Below, piece after piece: positions 42,758-53,067 of a DNA stretch of 64,000 nucleotides. Source of the stretch: Emticicia fluvialis (GTDB taxonomy: Bacteria > Bacteroidota > Bacteroidia > Cytophagales > Spirosomataceae); assembly GCF_024793945.1 (NCBI RefSeq), contig NZ_JANUSD010000003.1:248001-312000 (forward strand), in the 5' to 3' direction. How positions within the stretch are numbered: position 1 is the first letter of the stretch; every line of letters begins with the position of its first letter. The position numbers and the translations under genes are program-made. The notes below the pieces were generated by a model. It ran no database searches. It was not told where the DNA came from and saw nothing but the letters and a program-made list of their open reading frames with translations.

Positions 42758-45262
42758 TCAAAAAGCATAAGTTGCCGTTAACATGAAGTTTCTGGGTGCC
42801 CCCGGAAACAAACGTGTGTAATTTTGGGCGCCTATCCAGTAGGTTTTATCAAAAACGTTGTTGAGGTTCAGGGCCACCTGAATATTACTTCTGGCTGGCT
42901 TATAATAAACGGCGGCATCAACGGTAGCAAAACCAGGCACTTCAAATGCCCTGCTGAACCACGGGATACGGCTACTTTGTGCCTGCAACCCAAGGCCCAC
43001 GCCCAGGTCTTTCAGCGCCGATGTACTGCCGAAATTGAAGCGGGTCCATAAGTTACCGCTATGGCGCGGAGTATTCTCTTTGCGTTGGCCGATCAGTTTT
43101 TCGTCTTTGTCCATTCTTATTACGGCATCTATAAAACTATAAGAAGCATTGATTTGCCATTGTGGAAGGATATACCCCGCCACATCGGTTTCAAAACCAC
43201 GGCTGCGGTCGGCGCCACGTTGCACCAGCAGGTCGGGGTTGGCAGGGTCGTTGGCATTCATCAGAATGTTTTTCTGGTTAATTTCATAAACGGCTGCACT
43301 TAAAGTAAACAGGCTACCCCCTAGTGTAGATTTTAATCCCAGTTCTTTCAGGTCGCTTATCAGCGGTTTAAACTGAGCTGCCGACTTGTCGGTTCCGAAG
43401 TAATTACCTGTGCTGGGCATTAACGTAACCGTGTTAGACTGCGGCTGATATCCTTTAAGATACGTAGCGTATATGTTTACGCTGCTGCTTAGCTCATAAG
43501 TTAAACCCACGCGCGGTATTAAAGCCGTGTTTTTAAATGAAGCTTCTTTGGGTGCATGGTAGTTGGTTATGTCTTGAAACCACTCGTTTCTGAGGCTAAA
43601 CAAGGCCGCAAACTTACCGGCCTTTATTTGCTCCTGCGCATAAAGGGCATTTGTGCTTGTAAGTGCAGCCGGAAGCGCCGTACGGACGTTCATAACGTAA
43701 TCGTTCAGGTTTCTGATGGTATAAACCGGATTGTTGAGGTCGAAATAATTAACGTTAGGTTTAGGCAGGGTTTTGCCGTCTATGGTAGTGGTCTGATAAT
43801 TGGCTGCATTGGCTACCACAAAGCTATTGCTTGTGGTACCGTCTTTGAGCAGAAACCCTCGGGCCGAATTCTGGCCGCCGCCCTTCAGTTTATACCAGTT
43901 TTGCAGGTCATAGCCTACCACCAGTTTGTGCATGGTTTTGCCGAGGTCAAAATTGAAATTAAAGTAAGCGTTCAGGTTATCGGTGTTCCAGTGCTGTTTG
44001 CGCTGAAGCAGTTGCATCATAACCAGACTGGTAACGGGTGCCCCGCTGATATCGGTAGCAAAAGCGTTGGTAGTGCGGTGTTCCTGGAGGTCTTCTGTCC
44101 AGGTTTGCTTCATGTAGGCCGCATTAAAACTGATATGCTGACTAAATTTATGAGAAAGGTTAGCGGTCAGAATCAGTTCTTTCGATTTAAAGAAGTCGTT
44201 TGGTGCGCCCAGATTAAGGCTGATAGGCGTGCTGTTGAGATTTGTTTTACCGGCTACGGCGCCAAAAATCGGCTGGCCTCTGTCCAGGTTGCCAATCATG
44301 TTGCTGAAAATCAGCTCCGTATTAATGGCGGTTCTGCTGTTGGGAATATAGCTGAAAGAAGGCGAAACAAGCACTGATTTATTGCCGATTAAATCGCGGA
44401 AGGAACCGGCCTCCTGATAAGCCCCATTCAGGCGGTAAAGCAAGGTTTTTGATTCGTTGAGCGGGCCGGTGAAATCAAGCGCCCCCCGAAGCGTGCTGAA
44501 ACTACCTGCACTCAGGCTTACCTCTCTTCTTTTCTCTGTCAGCGGCTTTTTGGTTATCATATTGATACTGCCACCCGGGTCAACACTCGAAAACGTAACC
44601 GACGCAGGGCCTTTCAGAACCTCTACCCGCTCAATATTGGTAGTTAGCGGTTGCAAAAAATAATATTGTCTGGTGCGCATACCGTTGATAATCTGGCCTT
44701 CTTCGTTCTGGCTTATACCTCTTATATTATACTGGTTATAATAACTGGACGGAATAACCCCGCTGGCAATTTTAACGGCATCAGCCAATTGAAAAGCCTG
44801 CCTGTCGGCTATCAGTTCTTTGGTAACCGTACTCATGGCCTGCGGCAGCTCTTTATTTTTTATGGCAATTTTTGTGGCCGAGAAGCTGTAATCGCTGGTA
44901 TAGTCTTTTCTGGCGCGCCCTACAATTTCAACATCCTGTAACTGGTTGGCAGCCGGCAAAAGCAGCACGTTAACCGTTTTGTGTGCTTCGCTGAGAGTGC
45001 CTTCTACTGTGTGGGTTTCATAGCCAATTGAACTAAACACCAGTTTAAATTTTCCGTTGGGCAGGTTTTCAAAAATAAACTCCCCCTTACTATTGGTGAG
45101 TGTCCCCTTTTTAGCCGCCCCGACCTCCAGATTGACAGTAACCCCGGCTGCGGAAGTCTGGTCTTCATATTTCACCAGCCCTTTTATCTGGCTTTGCGCG
45201 CGGCTGTTAAAAGTGGCTCCTAAAAAAAACAAGGTAAAAAAGAGTAAATGTATAGGTTTCAT
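42758..45262 (-). CDS. siderophore-type TonB-dependent receptor
   Basis: An 834-residue outer-membrane receptor. Signal MKPIHLLFFTLFFLGATFNS...AQ; residues about 24-105 are a CarboxypepD_reg-like domain (IKGLVKYEDQTSAAGVTVNL); the plug (about 125-270) has YNIRGISQNEEGQIINGM and RVEVLKGPASVTFSSVDPGG; the barrel runs to the C-terminal TATYAF with its terminal aromatic. The plug most resembles FhuA/FcuA-like ferric siderophore receptors. It leads an operon with an ABC-2 exporter-like module. Its promoter is overlapped by two matching palindromes, so it is likely repressible. Confidence 0.93.
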   Translation of the reverse strand: MKPIHLLFFTLFFLGATFNSRAQSQIKGLVKYEDQTSAAGVTVNLEVGAAKKGTLTNSKGEFIFENLPNGKFKLVFSSIGYETHTVEGTLSEAHKTVNVLLLPAANQLQDVEIVGRARKDYTSDYSFSATKIAIKNKELPQAMSTVTKELIADRQAFQLADAVKIASGVIPSSYYNQYNIRGISQNEEGQIINGMRTRQYYFLQPLTTNIERVEVLKGPASVTFSSVDPGGSINMITKKPLTEKRREVSLSAGSFSTLRGALDFTGPLNESKTLLYRLNGAYQEAGSFRDLIGNKSVLVSPSFSYIPNSRTAINTELIFSNMIGNLDRGQPIFGAVAGKTNLNSTPISLNLGAPNDFFKSKELILTANLSHKFSQHISFNAAYMKQTWTEDLQEHRTTNAFATDISGAPVTSLVMMQLLQRKQHWNTDNLNAYFNFNFDLGKTMHKLVVGYDLQNWYKLKGGGQNSARGFLLKDGTTSNSFVVANAANYQTTTIDGKTLPKPNVNYFDLNNPVYTIRNLNDYVMNVRTALPAALTSTNALYAQEQIKAGKFAALFSLRNEWFQDITNYHAPKEASFKNTALIPRVGLTYELSSSVNIYATYLKGYQPQSNTVTLMPSTGNYFGTDKSAAQFKPLISDLKELGLKSTLGGSLFTLSAAVYEINQKNILMNANDPANPDLLVQRGADRSRGFETDVAGYILPQWQINASYSFIDAVIRMDKDEKLIGQRKENTPRHSGNLWTRFNFGSTSALKDLGVGLGLQAQSSRIPWFSRAFEVPGFATVDAAVYYKPARSNIQVALNLNNVFDKTYWIGAQNYTRLFPGAPRNFMLTATYAF

Positions 45263-45299
45263 TAATGATTAAGTTTTGTGTAAATTCAAAATTTTTGTT

Positions 45300-45354
45300 T
45301 TGCAATATTGTTGCAAATGTACGCATGATTTTTGTTTTTGCAATAATGTTGCAA
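45300..45354 (-). promoter_or_regulatory. promoter of TonB-ABC operon with two operator palindromes
   Basis: On the minus strand TTG (45341-45343), a 19-bp spacer and TACATTTG (45314-45321) form an exact Bacteroidota TTG-N19-TAnnTTTG promoter. Two 17-bp sites of form TTGCAAYAWTATTGCAA (minus orientation) lie at 45338-45354 and 45300-45316, centre to centre 38 bp. The first covers the -33 TTG and the second covers the TTTG of the -7 element. Occupancy of either would block transcription. No regulator gene is adjacent. Confidence 0.75.
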
Positions 45355-45760
45355 AAACAAAAGCCATAAAAACCTTAGTCGGCACGATACCTGATGCCAA
45401 TTTGCGACATGGCGGATAACCGGTTTACAAAAACCTAAAAGGCGTATCTGCCGGATATTTGAGAGATACACTACAAAACCCGATGTAAAGTAGCTATCAG
45501 CAAGGATTGGCCATGTTTGGGCAGCCAGCCTGAGGGGAAGAAAACTTAAACCGTTATCTTTGTATTGAACGAACGAGTGACTATTAGCAGAACCCGGATA
45601 ATGAAATTGACTAAGTAGAATTGAGTTACGTATATCTACTATCGGCAGTTTCGTTTAGAGACGCGCATTTAGTCTGATTAGCCTGAATAATCAAAAAATC
45701 CAACACTTTAAAACCCGCTTTTGCAAATGACAATCAGAAAAACAAAACTTATCTCCTGTT

Positions 45761-45890
45761 CCGGTTCAGAAGATTACAGCATCTTCTGACGCCCGGTCTT
45801 TTTTATGTTCCATAACCGTTAACGCTCTCCGGTTTCGAAGAATCCTATTCGATAATCCCCGATAATCATCGGGCAGGCATTGCCATGCCT
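45761..45890 (+). promoter_or_regulatory. structured leader of RHS operon, possible attenuator
   Basis: Within the 677-bp gap before the RHS genes, TCAGAAGAT (45766-45774) pairs with ATCTTCTGA (45781-45789), followed by GCCCGG and a TCTTTTTTA run at about 45797-45805, a terminator-like shape. Further hairpins pair CCCGAT 45858-45863 with 45868-45873, and AGGCAT 45875-45880 with 45885-45890. The remaining DNA (45363-45760) shows no gene. An early terminator that must be read through is one interpretation; ending an unseen transcript is another. Confidence 0.4.
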
Positions 45891-45939
45891 TATTTGTTCA
45901 TATTCTTTTTAACACTAAATCAAACACGCAGGAAATTCA

Positions 45940-48900
45940 ATGAGAAAAACAATCTTTTTTGCTTTGTTTATTTGCCTCTCGCTTAGTGCAGCGGCTCAGC
46001 AAGGCTCATCACTTGTAGCACCTTTTGAGGGGCTATCAAGCAGGCTAAGGCTATTACCTCCCAATGCTGCCAAAACGCAGGAATTTGGCAATGTGCCGAT
46101 CAATTTCAGCACCGGGCAACTCAATTACAACCTTCCTATTTATCAGATTCAGGTAGACGAAAATTTAACTATTCCTATTCAGTTAGCGTATAACAACACG
46201 GGGCTTAAACCTCAGGATGTACCCACATGGGTGGGCAATGGCTGGAACCTGGATGTTGGCGGAACCATTGTTCAGAATGTTAATGGTATTCCTGATTTTG
46301 GCACTAACGGATTACAACAGCCGGACATTCGTAGTGAAATGCTGAATTATCTGAACGGTACAGTCGTTGAACCAACCAGATATGAATATTTGAACGATGT
46401 AATGAATAGTGTTAAAGACTCTCAATATGATTTGTTCTCGTTCAATTTTCTGGGCAGAAGCGGTAAGTTTTACTTCCATGCCGACAGTATCATTCTAATG
46501 AACAAAATGCCTGTTAAAATTGCATACGCATCCAATTCATTCACTATTACTGACGAAAAAGGCTACCTGTTTGCTTTCACATTGCGTAAAGCCAATTTCG
46601 GAACATTTTATGAGGGAACCGCTTTAAATCCAAATGGTACTCCCACAAATATGAATAGTGCTACATGGTATCTTACGAAAATTACATCTCCTAATGGAGT
46701 TGAGGTAAATTTCAATTATATCGAAGACATTACCTATCAGACTTATGCTCCGAGTGTTTCTTTCTCCACAGGAGCTGTTGCAGACCCTGACTGTAGAAAC
46801 AAAGGCTCATATGATAAGAGCGTAACCTATACTGATACAAATATCGGGCAGTACCTGCTGGATAATATTACATGGAAAGGTAAGACGGTAGATTTTCAAT
46901 TCTTTAGCCGAAATGACCTGATAGACATTGTAGGAACCAAAGCCAAGGGTCTTTCAGCAATTTTGGTGTATGATGAAGCGAGCCTGGAAACTAACCGGAT
47001 TGGGTTCAATTATGGCTATATAGGAATAAATGACCGTCTTCAACTGAATTCGGTGTCTTTCATTGAAAACAAAACGCCGTTTGCTGCAGTGCAGACTACC
47101 TCTTTTGAATACTTTGAAAAAGTAGGCGGAGATATTCCCATCCCCTCTCTAAAGACACCGAGTGGCTTTCGTGAGCCTAACAATTCTGTAGACCATTGGG
47201 GTTATTACAACGGGAAATACAACCCTAACAGTAAAGTTCCGGATGTAGATTATTCTCAGATTACCACTACTCCTTTGACCACAGAAACATTAGCCAACAG
47301 ACGGGCTGATAATACTTATTCCAAGATAGGTATGCTCAAAAGGATAAACTATCCTACAAAAGGATACACAGAAATATACTATGAACCAAACATGGTTAAC
47401 TTCAAAACTTCGGCTATTCCCTTCTTTTTACAAACGCAAACACCTGAAGCAGTTGTAGATGATAGCAGCAGATTTCAGATAGGTGGCAACCGGGTCTCGC
47501 GTATTGTAGATTATACAGGTACTTTAAAATCGAACGAAAGAATTATTACTTATGAACAGGCTAAACTTTGGGCAGAGCCTTATTATATTTCAGAAATTGA
47601 GGTGGGAAAATTATCTAACTCCACGGGACCATGCACGTCCTGTGGAAAGAAATATATCGTTTCTGACAATATTTTATACAATTGGGATGGGTATCAGGTA
47701 GAGTACCGAAAAGTAACCGAGACGTATGGAGGCACAGGTGAGAACGGGAAAAAAGTTTATGAATATATTAGCAATTTTTATGCCGGAGATCCGATTGAAG
47801 TACCGCCCCACGCTGCTACTGTTAATTTAAACTGGCGAAGCGGAAATCTGAAAAAAGAACAGACTTATGAGAGAACCGGGTTAACATATACACTCGCTCA
47901 AGAGTCGACTAATACTTATAATACTACTCCCATTTATCCAATAACAAGATATGGATTTAAAGCAGGTAGAATAATGGCTTGTGACCAGCAAGCTCTTTCT
48001 TCATCAGAGGTTTATAACTATTTCACACATGTAAGAACTCCGGTATTCACCGATCAATACAAGTTGGAGTCAACTACTACTGCAGAATACTCCGGAGGTG
48101 TGGCTTTAAGCAATACTGTCAGTTACGCATACACGTCGGAGATGCTTCAGAGAGCCACCAGAACAACCAACAGCAAGAATAAGGTAGACTCAACGATTAC
48201 TTACTACGCGAATGACTACAACAACATTGCAGGCACCAACATTGACCAGCTGAAAAGCAAGAATATCATTGGCTTGCCTTTGAAAGTTATCCGTAAGGTA
48301 GACAACTATGTAATTGACGGTGTAATGATTAAAAGTGATACCAAGGGGAATCCGATTGAAATTTACCGTTACGAAAACGCTTCTCTTGCTACGCACACGC
48401 ATAACAAAGCGCAGTACATTCTGCCTCAGTTTAAATTACTGGAAACCAGAAAATATAGCAGCAAGGGTAACCCGATAGAAATACAAAGGCTCAGCCAGCC
48501 GCCAACTACTTATGTTTGGGCATATAAGCACTCCTACCCCGTTGTGTCGGTTCAGAATGCCAGCGTGGCCAACGTTGAGGCTGTAATTGGCAGCCTTGAA
48601 ACCGCAGCCGATACTTACAGTGCAGCCAATGTTGAAGCCCTTGGCACTAACCTGAGAAGCAATCTGCCTGCTGCTCTGGTAACATCAGGCGTTATGAAGT
48701 CGGGTGCAGGTTTTAGCCAGATTACGGCGCCCAACGGTTTAAAAACCAACTTTGAGTATGACGGCACCAACAGGTTAAGCTCTATAAAAGACCACAGAGA
48801 CTACCTGACCGACCACTACCGCTATTTTTATGCTACGGCCTCTGAGGCTTGTACCGCACCGTCGGCACCCACTATTTCAACAACAGCCACCACGCTTTGT

Positions 48901-49644
48901 TCTGTCACGTTAACAGCTTCAGGTTGTTCAACAGGAACGGTACAATGGTCGAACGGAGCCACGGGTACTTCTATATCTGTTGGTACTACTACCACCACTT
49001 CTTACACTGCTAAATGTAAAGTGGCAACCTGCGAAAGCGCCGCTTCTAATGCCATTACGCTACCGGGCTTGCCAGCTACCTGGAGCGCAATGGATGTGGG
49101 AACACATGCATCAGCCGGTTGTACGCAAAATAGTTCAGGAAACCTGACTATGCTTGGCAATGGCATTGTTGGCAGTACTTCTGATACCTTCCACTGGATA
49201 TACAAAGCTTTTACCGGAAATGTAACCATCATTGCTAAAATCAATTCTATTCCTGGTGATGATGGCGACAGATCTGGAATCATGATAAGGAGTAACCTTA
49301 ATGCCAATGCCAAATTTTACACCCTGATTCAGGATGGCAATGCAAATGTTGGCGAACTCAAACGTGATTCTGACGGTGCAACGGGTGGTCTTTACAGCTA
49401 TGCCCCATCTGCCGTGAACCAGACCTGGATAAAGGTGGTAAAGACTGGAAGTACCATTAAGGGCTATTATAGCACCAACAGTAATCCTGAAGCCAACAAT
49501 GCATGGAACGACTCGTTCAGCCTGACAGGTACGGCCGCCACTACGCTCGACTTCGGCACTAATTTCTATCTCGGTTTTGCCTTATGGGGTAATGCCAACA
49601 ATACAACTTTTACCAACATTACCATTAACGGGGTAGCACTTTAA
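45940..49644 (+). CDS. secreted RHS-associated partner protein with C-terminal lectin-like domain
   Basis: A 1234-residue secreted protein (signal ending LSAAAQQG). Residues about 45-960 resemble the large proteins that precede DUF6443 RHS proteins in Bacteroidota: QEFGNVPINFSTGQLNYNLP, LAYNNTGLKPQDVPTWVGNG, and NGLKTNFEYDGTNRLSSIKD as an YD-like repeat near 925. Residues about 972-1045 are an Ig-like, Cys-rich module (APTISTTATTLCSVTLTASG); residues about 1050-1234 look like a DUF1349/LamG-type jelly-roll (FTGNVTIIAKINSIPGDDGD, RSGIMIRSNL). It ends 14 bp before the RHS gene. Likely shell or export partner of the RHS toxin, by position. Confidence 0.85.
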   Translation: MRKTIFFALFICLSLSAAAQQGSSLVAPFEGLSSRLRLLPPNAAKTQEFGNVPINFSTGQLNYNLPIYQIQVDENLTIPIQLAYNNTGLKPQDVPTWVGNGWNLDVGGTIVQNVNGIPDFGTNGLQQPDIRSEMLNYLNGTVVEPTRYEYLNDVMNSVKDSQYDLFSFNFLGRSGKFYFHADSIILMNKMPVKIAYASNSFTITDEKGYLFAFTLRKANFGTFYEGTALNPNGTPTNMNSATWYLTKITSPNGVEVNFNYIEDITYQTYAPSVSFSTGAVADPDCRNKGSYDKSVTYTDTNIGQYLLDNITWKGKTVDFQFFSRNDLIDIVGTKAKGLSAILVYDEASLETNRIGFNYGYIGINDRLQLNSVSFIENKTPFAAVQTTSFEYFEKVGGDIPIPSLKTPSGFREPNNSVDHWGYYNGKYNPNSKVPDVDYSQITTTPLTTETLANRRADNTYSKIGMLKRINYPTKGYTEIYYEPNMVNFKTSAIPFFLQTQTPEAVVDDSSRFQIGGNRVSRIVDYTGTLKSNERIITYEQAKLWAEPYYISEIEVGKLSNSTGPCTSCGKKYIVSDNILYNWDGYQVEYRKVTETYGGTGENGKKVYEYISNFYAGDPIEVPPHAATVNLNWRSGNLKKEQTYERTGLTYTLAQESTNTYNTTPIYPITRYGFKAGRIMACDQQALSSSEVYNYFTHVRTPVFTDQYKLESTTTAEYSGGVALSNTVSYAYTSEMLQRATRTTNSKNKVDSTITYYANDYNNIAGTNIDQLKSKNIIGLPLKVIRKVDNYVIDGVMIKSDTKGNPIEIYRYENASLATHTHNKAQYILPQFKLLETRKYSSKGNPIEIQRLSQPPTTYVWAYKHSYPVVSVQNASVANVEAVIGSLETAADTYSAANVEALGTNLRSNLPAALVTSGVMKSGAGFSQITAPNGLKTNFEYDGTNRLSSIKDHRDYLTDHYRYFYATASEACTAPSAPTISTTATTLCSVTLTASGCSTGTVQWSNGATGTSISVGTTTTTSYTAKCKVATCESAASNAITLPGLPATWSAMDVGTHASAGCTQNSSGNLTMLGNGIVGSTSDTFHWIYKAFTGNVTIIAKINSIPGDDGDRSGIMIRSNLNANAKFYTLIQDGNANVGELKRDSDGATGGLYSYAPSAVNQTWIKVVKTGSTIKGYYSTNSNPEANNAWNDSFSLTGTAATTLDFGTNFYLGFALWGNANNTTFTNITINGVAL

Positions 49645-49658
49645 ATCCACAGATACCA

Positions 49659-52600
49659 ATGAAAAAAACCATTTTCTTATGGCTTTTGCTTCCGCTATGC
49701 GGCTGGGGGCAAACCATTACCAATCATAAAAATGCGGTGGCGCACAGCGCTTTCCGTATCAGTGGCGCAAACACTGCTGATGCCGGCGACGCATCTAAGG
49801 CAGTTATTTCAATACAGTATATGGACGGCCTCGGCCGTCCTTTACAAACGGTGGGTTATAAACAGTCGCCGTTAGGGAAAGACATAGTATTTGAAGGGAA
49901 AGCCTACGACGGATTTGGCCGTGCCGTGAAAACGGCGTTGAATGCGCCCGCTACCGTACAAACCGGAGAGTATCAGAGCAACCCTTTTGGGCTTGCCACC
50001 ACTTTTTACGGAGATAATTACGCTTACAGCGAGGCGACTGCTTTTGACAACTCGCCGATGAACCGCCTGAGAGAACAATATGGCCCCGGCCAGGCCTGGC
50101 GTACCAGTACCAAAAGAACCCAGACTTTTGATGAGTTAGCCGGTAGTGCGGTGCATCTGTACAATGCCGATGCCACCGGGAATATTACTCTTAACGGCAC
50201 GTTCCCGAGTAATAGCCTTTTTAAAACCCGGGTGGTTGATGAACAGGGCAATACTACCGTTGAAATTAAAGATAAAGCAGGCAACCTGATACAAATAGAA
50301 AAGCCTGTGGGTGGCGCTACTTATATTACTTATTATGTGTATGACGAGTGGCAGCGGTTGCGGGCGGTGCTGCAACCGGAAGGCAAAAACCTGGTGGCAA
50401 GCATTGCCAAAAACTCTGATGCCTTTACCAAATGGGTGTTTGCCTATAACTATGACGCTGCCGGAAGGGTGATTGAAAAACACGTACCCGGCGCGGGCTG
50501 GTCGTCTATTGTCTATGACAAAAACGACATGCCGGTTCTGGCTCAGGACGCCAGCCAGGCGGCATTAAACAAATGGTCGTTTACAAAATATGACGCACTT
50601 GGCCGCGTGATTGTGATGGGTGAATTAACCAATGCTTCAAGCAGGGCCACCTTACAAACCGCGTTTGATGGGGCAAGTGCCACTTATGAAACCTGGGTGA
50701 GCGACTTTATAGGATACTCAAACGTCAGTTTTCCGATTAGTTATGTCTCTACTGACGAAAAAATCTACAATTTATATGACAACTATGGCTGGATAGCAGG
50801 TGAATGGGCATTCAATGCCAGCAGCGCCTTTAATTCGGGCGATTATTACAGTAATAGCAAAGGATTACAGACGGGTTACTTTGCCCGCAGTCAGGATGAC
50901 CTCAACAAGGTTTATCATAACGTTTATTATTACGACTACAAAGGACGGAAAATACAAACCTACCGTGTACATGATAAGGGCGGAGCCACTCCCTGGGCCA
51001 AGGCTGTAGTTACCAACCTGGGCTATAATTTTGCAGGTGAGGTTATCAACGAAAAAGTGCTGTATCAGGCAGATGGTATGGCCAATACGGAATCGCTTAC
51101 TACTTATGAATATGACAACACCGGCCGACAAACGAAAGTATCGCATGGTATCAACACCGCGGTAGCTGAAATCAGAAGGTCGGAGTATGATGAGGCCGGA
51201 CGTTTGAAACAGGCTAAAGTAAGAGCCACAGGGTCTTATACTGCCAATGGCACTGCTATCAGCGGTTTGCAGACTACCGATTATACCTACCACCTGCGGG
51301 GGCAACTACGGGGCATTAATCTGGATGGTTCGGGTAACCCTGTCCCCAATGCCAGCCAGGGTGATTTGTTCAGCTATAAGCTGGATTATGAAACAGCCGG
51401 GTATTATGATGGCAACATTGGCAAGCAATACTGGCAGGCCAGTAACAACAATGCTCCGTCGGGGCTGCGCACTTATACCTTCAGCTATGACAACATCTCG
51501 CGCCTCAAATCGGCCACTTATAGTGGCTTAGGCTCTGAAAGCTATGGGTTGGCGGCCATTAATTACGACAGAAACGGAAACATCACCAGCATGCAGCGGA
51601 ATGGTAAGATAAGCAGCACCACCTATGGGCTGATGGACAACCTGACTTATACTTACGCTGGTAACCGTTTAACAAAGGTTGAAGACGCCGTAACAGGTAA
51701 TTATGAGGTTGATTTTGTGAACCGCAACTCAGGAACAGACGACTACACCTATTATGCCAACGGCGCTTTGAAGGCTGATAAGAACGAAGACATCACCGAT
51801 ATTATTTACAACACTTTTGTTAATCAGCCAATTGAAATTCAGCTGACGGGTGGCCGATGGATAAAGAACTTCTATGATGGTGCCGGGCGATTGTACAAAA
51901 CGAGTTATTCTACCGGTGAATACTGGGAGTATCTGGACGGGATGGTTTTCAAGAACGGCGCTTTTTATCAGCTTACCACACCTGAAGGCAGAGCGAATTA
52001 TGAAAGCGGAGCCTGGTCTTATGAGTATTTTATAACTGATCACTTGGGTAACACCCGTGTAGCCTATAAAGCAAACGGCAGCGCATTGACTAAGACCTCT
52101 GAAACTTCTTTTGACCCTTGGGGGATTGTGTTAAAAGATGTAGGTTTAGTGAATGGTTTTCAAAATAAATTTGAATATCAAAATAAAGAAAAGGAAAGTA
52201 CGTTTAATTTGCGAAGAATTAGCTTTGGCGCAAGGACTTATAATGCCAGTATAGGGCGGTTTGATGGGGTGGATCCTGTTACTGACGAACAAGAATCTTG
52301 GACTCCTTACCACTTTACATATAGCAGTCCTTTAAATTATGTCGATTTATTGGGTTTAAGTCCAAGCCGTATTGAAGGTGATAATAGAATTGCAGTTTGC
52401 CCAACCTGTCCTAATGACCCCAAATATGATGAATATCGAAAGAGCGAGTCGCTTTTTACATATGATAAACAGACTGGGATAGTAGTAAATGGCAATGGAC
52501 AAGGGCCAACAATTTATGGTAGACGAACATCTAATGACTATAGTGGTTTAATATATGGATCAGGCCAAGCTCTAAATTACTTAGGGGATAATAAAATCTC

Positions 52601-53066
52601 CACAAGAGGCAAATTTAGTGGTGCAACCCCAGGTACTTCTATTGCTTCAAAATACCTTAGACCCAAATTAGGAGATACTCCTAGATGGTTGAGAACCAAA
52701 TTGCCTAAAAGAATAGGAATTATGGGTTATAATTATCCAATAAGGTCAACAAGATTAGGAGGAGTTATAGGAAGAACAACCCCTCTCTTAGGCAGGGGGA
52801 TAATTGGTATTAACGCAGGAATGTCTATTTACAAAATTGCGACGGCCGAAAATAAAACTGAAGCTTTATTTGTAGAAGGAGGTGGTTGGGCAGGTGCTTG
52901 GGCCTCAGCGACGGCAACAGGTACAGCACTTACGGCGTCAGGTATTGATTTTGCCGGACCTTGGGGTTGGGTTGCACACGGCGTAATTACTATTGGCGCT
53001 GGAATAGGAGGTTTTTACGGAGGAAAAGAAGCAGGGCAAGCTGTCTATGATAAAACAAATGAATAA
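49659..53066 (+). CDS. DUF6443 RHS polymorphic toxin, glycine-rich C-terminal tip
   Basis: An 1135-residue secreted RHS protein (signal MKKTIFLWLLLPLCGWGQ). The DUF6443-type N-terminal part (VISIQYMDGLGRPLQTVGYK) is followed by YD repeats (YEYDNTGRQTKVS, SEYDEAGRLKQAK). The RHS-associated core has HLGNTRVAYKANG, then FGARTYNASIGRFDGVDP and YVDLLGL near residue 897. The tip (898-1135) begins with a CPTCPN linker shared with the displaced tip at 54894, and ends in hydrophobic glycine-rich stretches (GGGWAGAWASATATG, ITIGAGIGGFYGGKEAG), which suggest membrane association but no named toxin family. A coupled immunity gene follows, so this is the expressed version. Composition becomes AT-rich after about 52150. 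Confidence 0.92.
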   Translation: MKKTIFLWLLLPLCGWGQTITNHKNAVAHSAFRISGANTADAGDASKAVISIQYMDGLGRPLQTVGYKQSPLGKDIVFEGKAYDGFGRAVKTALNAPATVQTGEYQSNPFGLATTFYGDNYAYSEATAFDNSPMNRLREQYGPGQAWRTSTKRTQTFDELAGSAVHLYNADATGNITLNGTFPSNSLFKTRVVDEQGNTTVEIKDKAGNLIQIEKPVGGATYITYYVYDEWQRLRAVLQPEGKNLVASIAKNSDAFTKWVFAYNYDAAGRVIEKHVPGAGWSSIVYDKNDMPVLAQDASQAALNKWSFTKYDALGRVIVMGELTNASSRATLQTAFDGASATYETWVSDFIGYSNVSFPISYVSTDEKIYNLYDNYGWIAGEWAFNASSAFNSGDYYSNSKGLQTGYFARSQDDLNKVYHNVYYYDYKGRKIQTYRVHDKGGATPWAKAVVTNLGYNFAGEVINEKVLYQADGMANTESLTTYEYDNTGRQTKVSHGINTAVAEIRRSEYDEAGRLKQAKVRATGSYTANGTAISGLQTTDYTYHLRGQLRGINLDGSGNPVPNASQGDLFSYKLDYETAGYYDGNIGKQYWQASNNNAPSGLRTYTFSYDNISRLKSATYSGLGSESYGLAAINYDRNGNITSMQRNGKISSTTYGLMDNLTYTYAGNRLTKVEDAVTGNYEVDFVNRNSGTDDYTYYANGALKADKNEDITDIIYNTFVNQPIEIQLTGGRWIKNFYDGAGRLYKTSYSTGEYWEYLDGMVFKNGAFYQLTTPEGRANYESGAWSYEYFITDHLGNTRVAYKANGSALTKTSETSFDPWGIVLKDVGLVNGFQNKFEYQNKEKESTFNLRRISFGARTYNASIGRFDGVDPVTDEQESWTPYHFTYSSPLNYVDLLGLSPSRIEGDNRIAVCPTCPNDPKYDEYRKSESLFTYDKQTGIVVNGNGQGPTIYGRRTSNDYSGLIYGSGQALNYLGDNKISTRGKFSGATPGTSIASKYLRPKLGDTPRWLRTKLPKRIGIMGYNYPIRSTRLGGVIGRTTPLLGRGIIGINAGMSIYKIATAENKTEALFVEGGGWAGAWASATATGTALTASGIDFAGPWGWVAHGVITIGAGIGGFYGGKEAGQAVYDKTNE
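52167..52274 (+). repeat. RHS core repeat, copy 1 (in intact gene)
   Basis: This 108-bp stretch encodes KFEYQNKEKESTFNLRRISF and onward to RFDGVD. It is duplicated at 54894-55001 with only two mismatches that I can see, and related at 57463-57560 and 53611-53700. It is the obvious homology for swapping toxin tips. Confidence 0.85.
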
Positions 53067-53067
53067 C

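Noticed and set aside
43556..44377. 273-codon plus-strand frame opposite the TonB receptor
   Set aside because: Antisense shadow; the receptor on the minus strand has full plug and barrel motifs.
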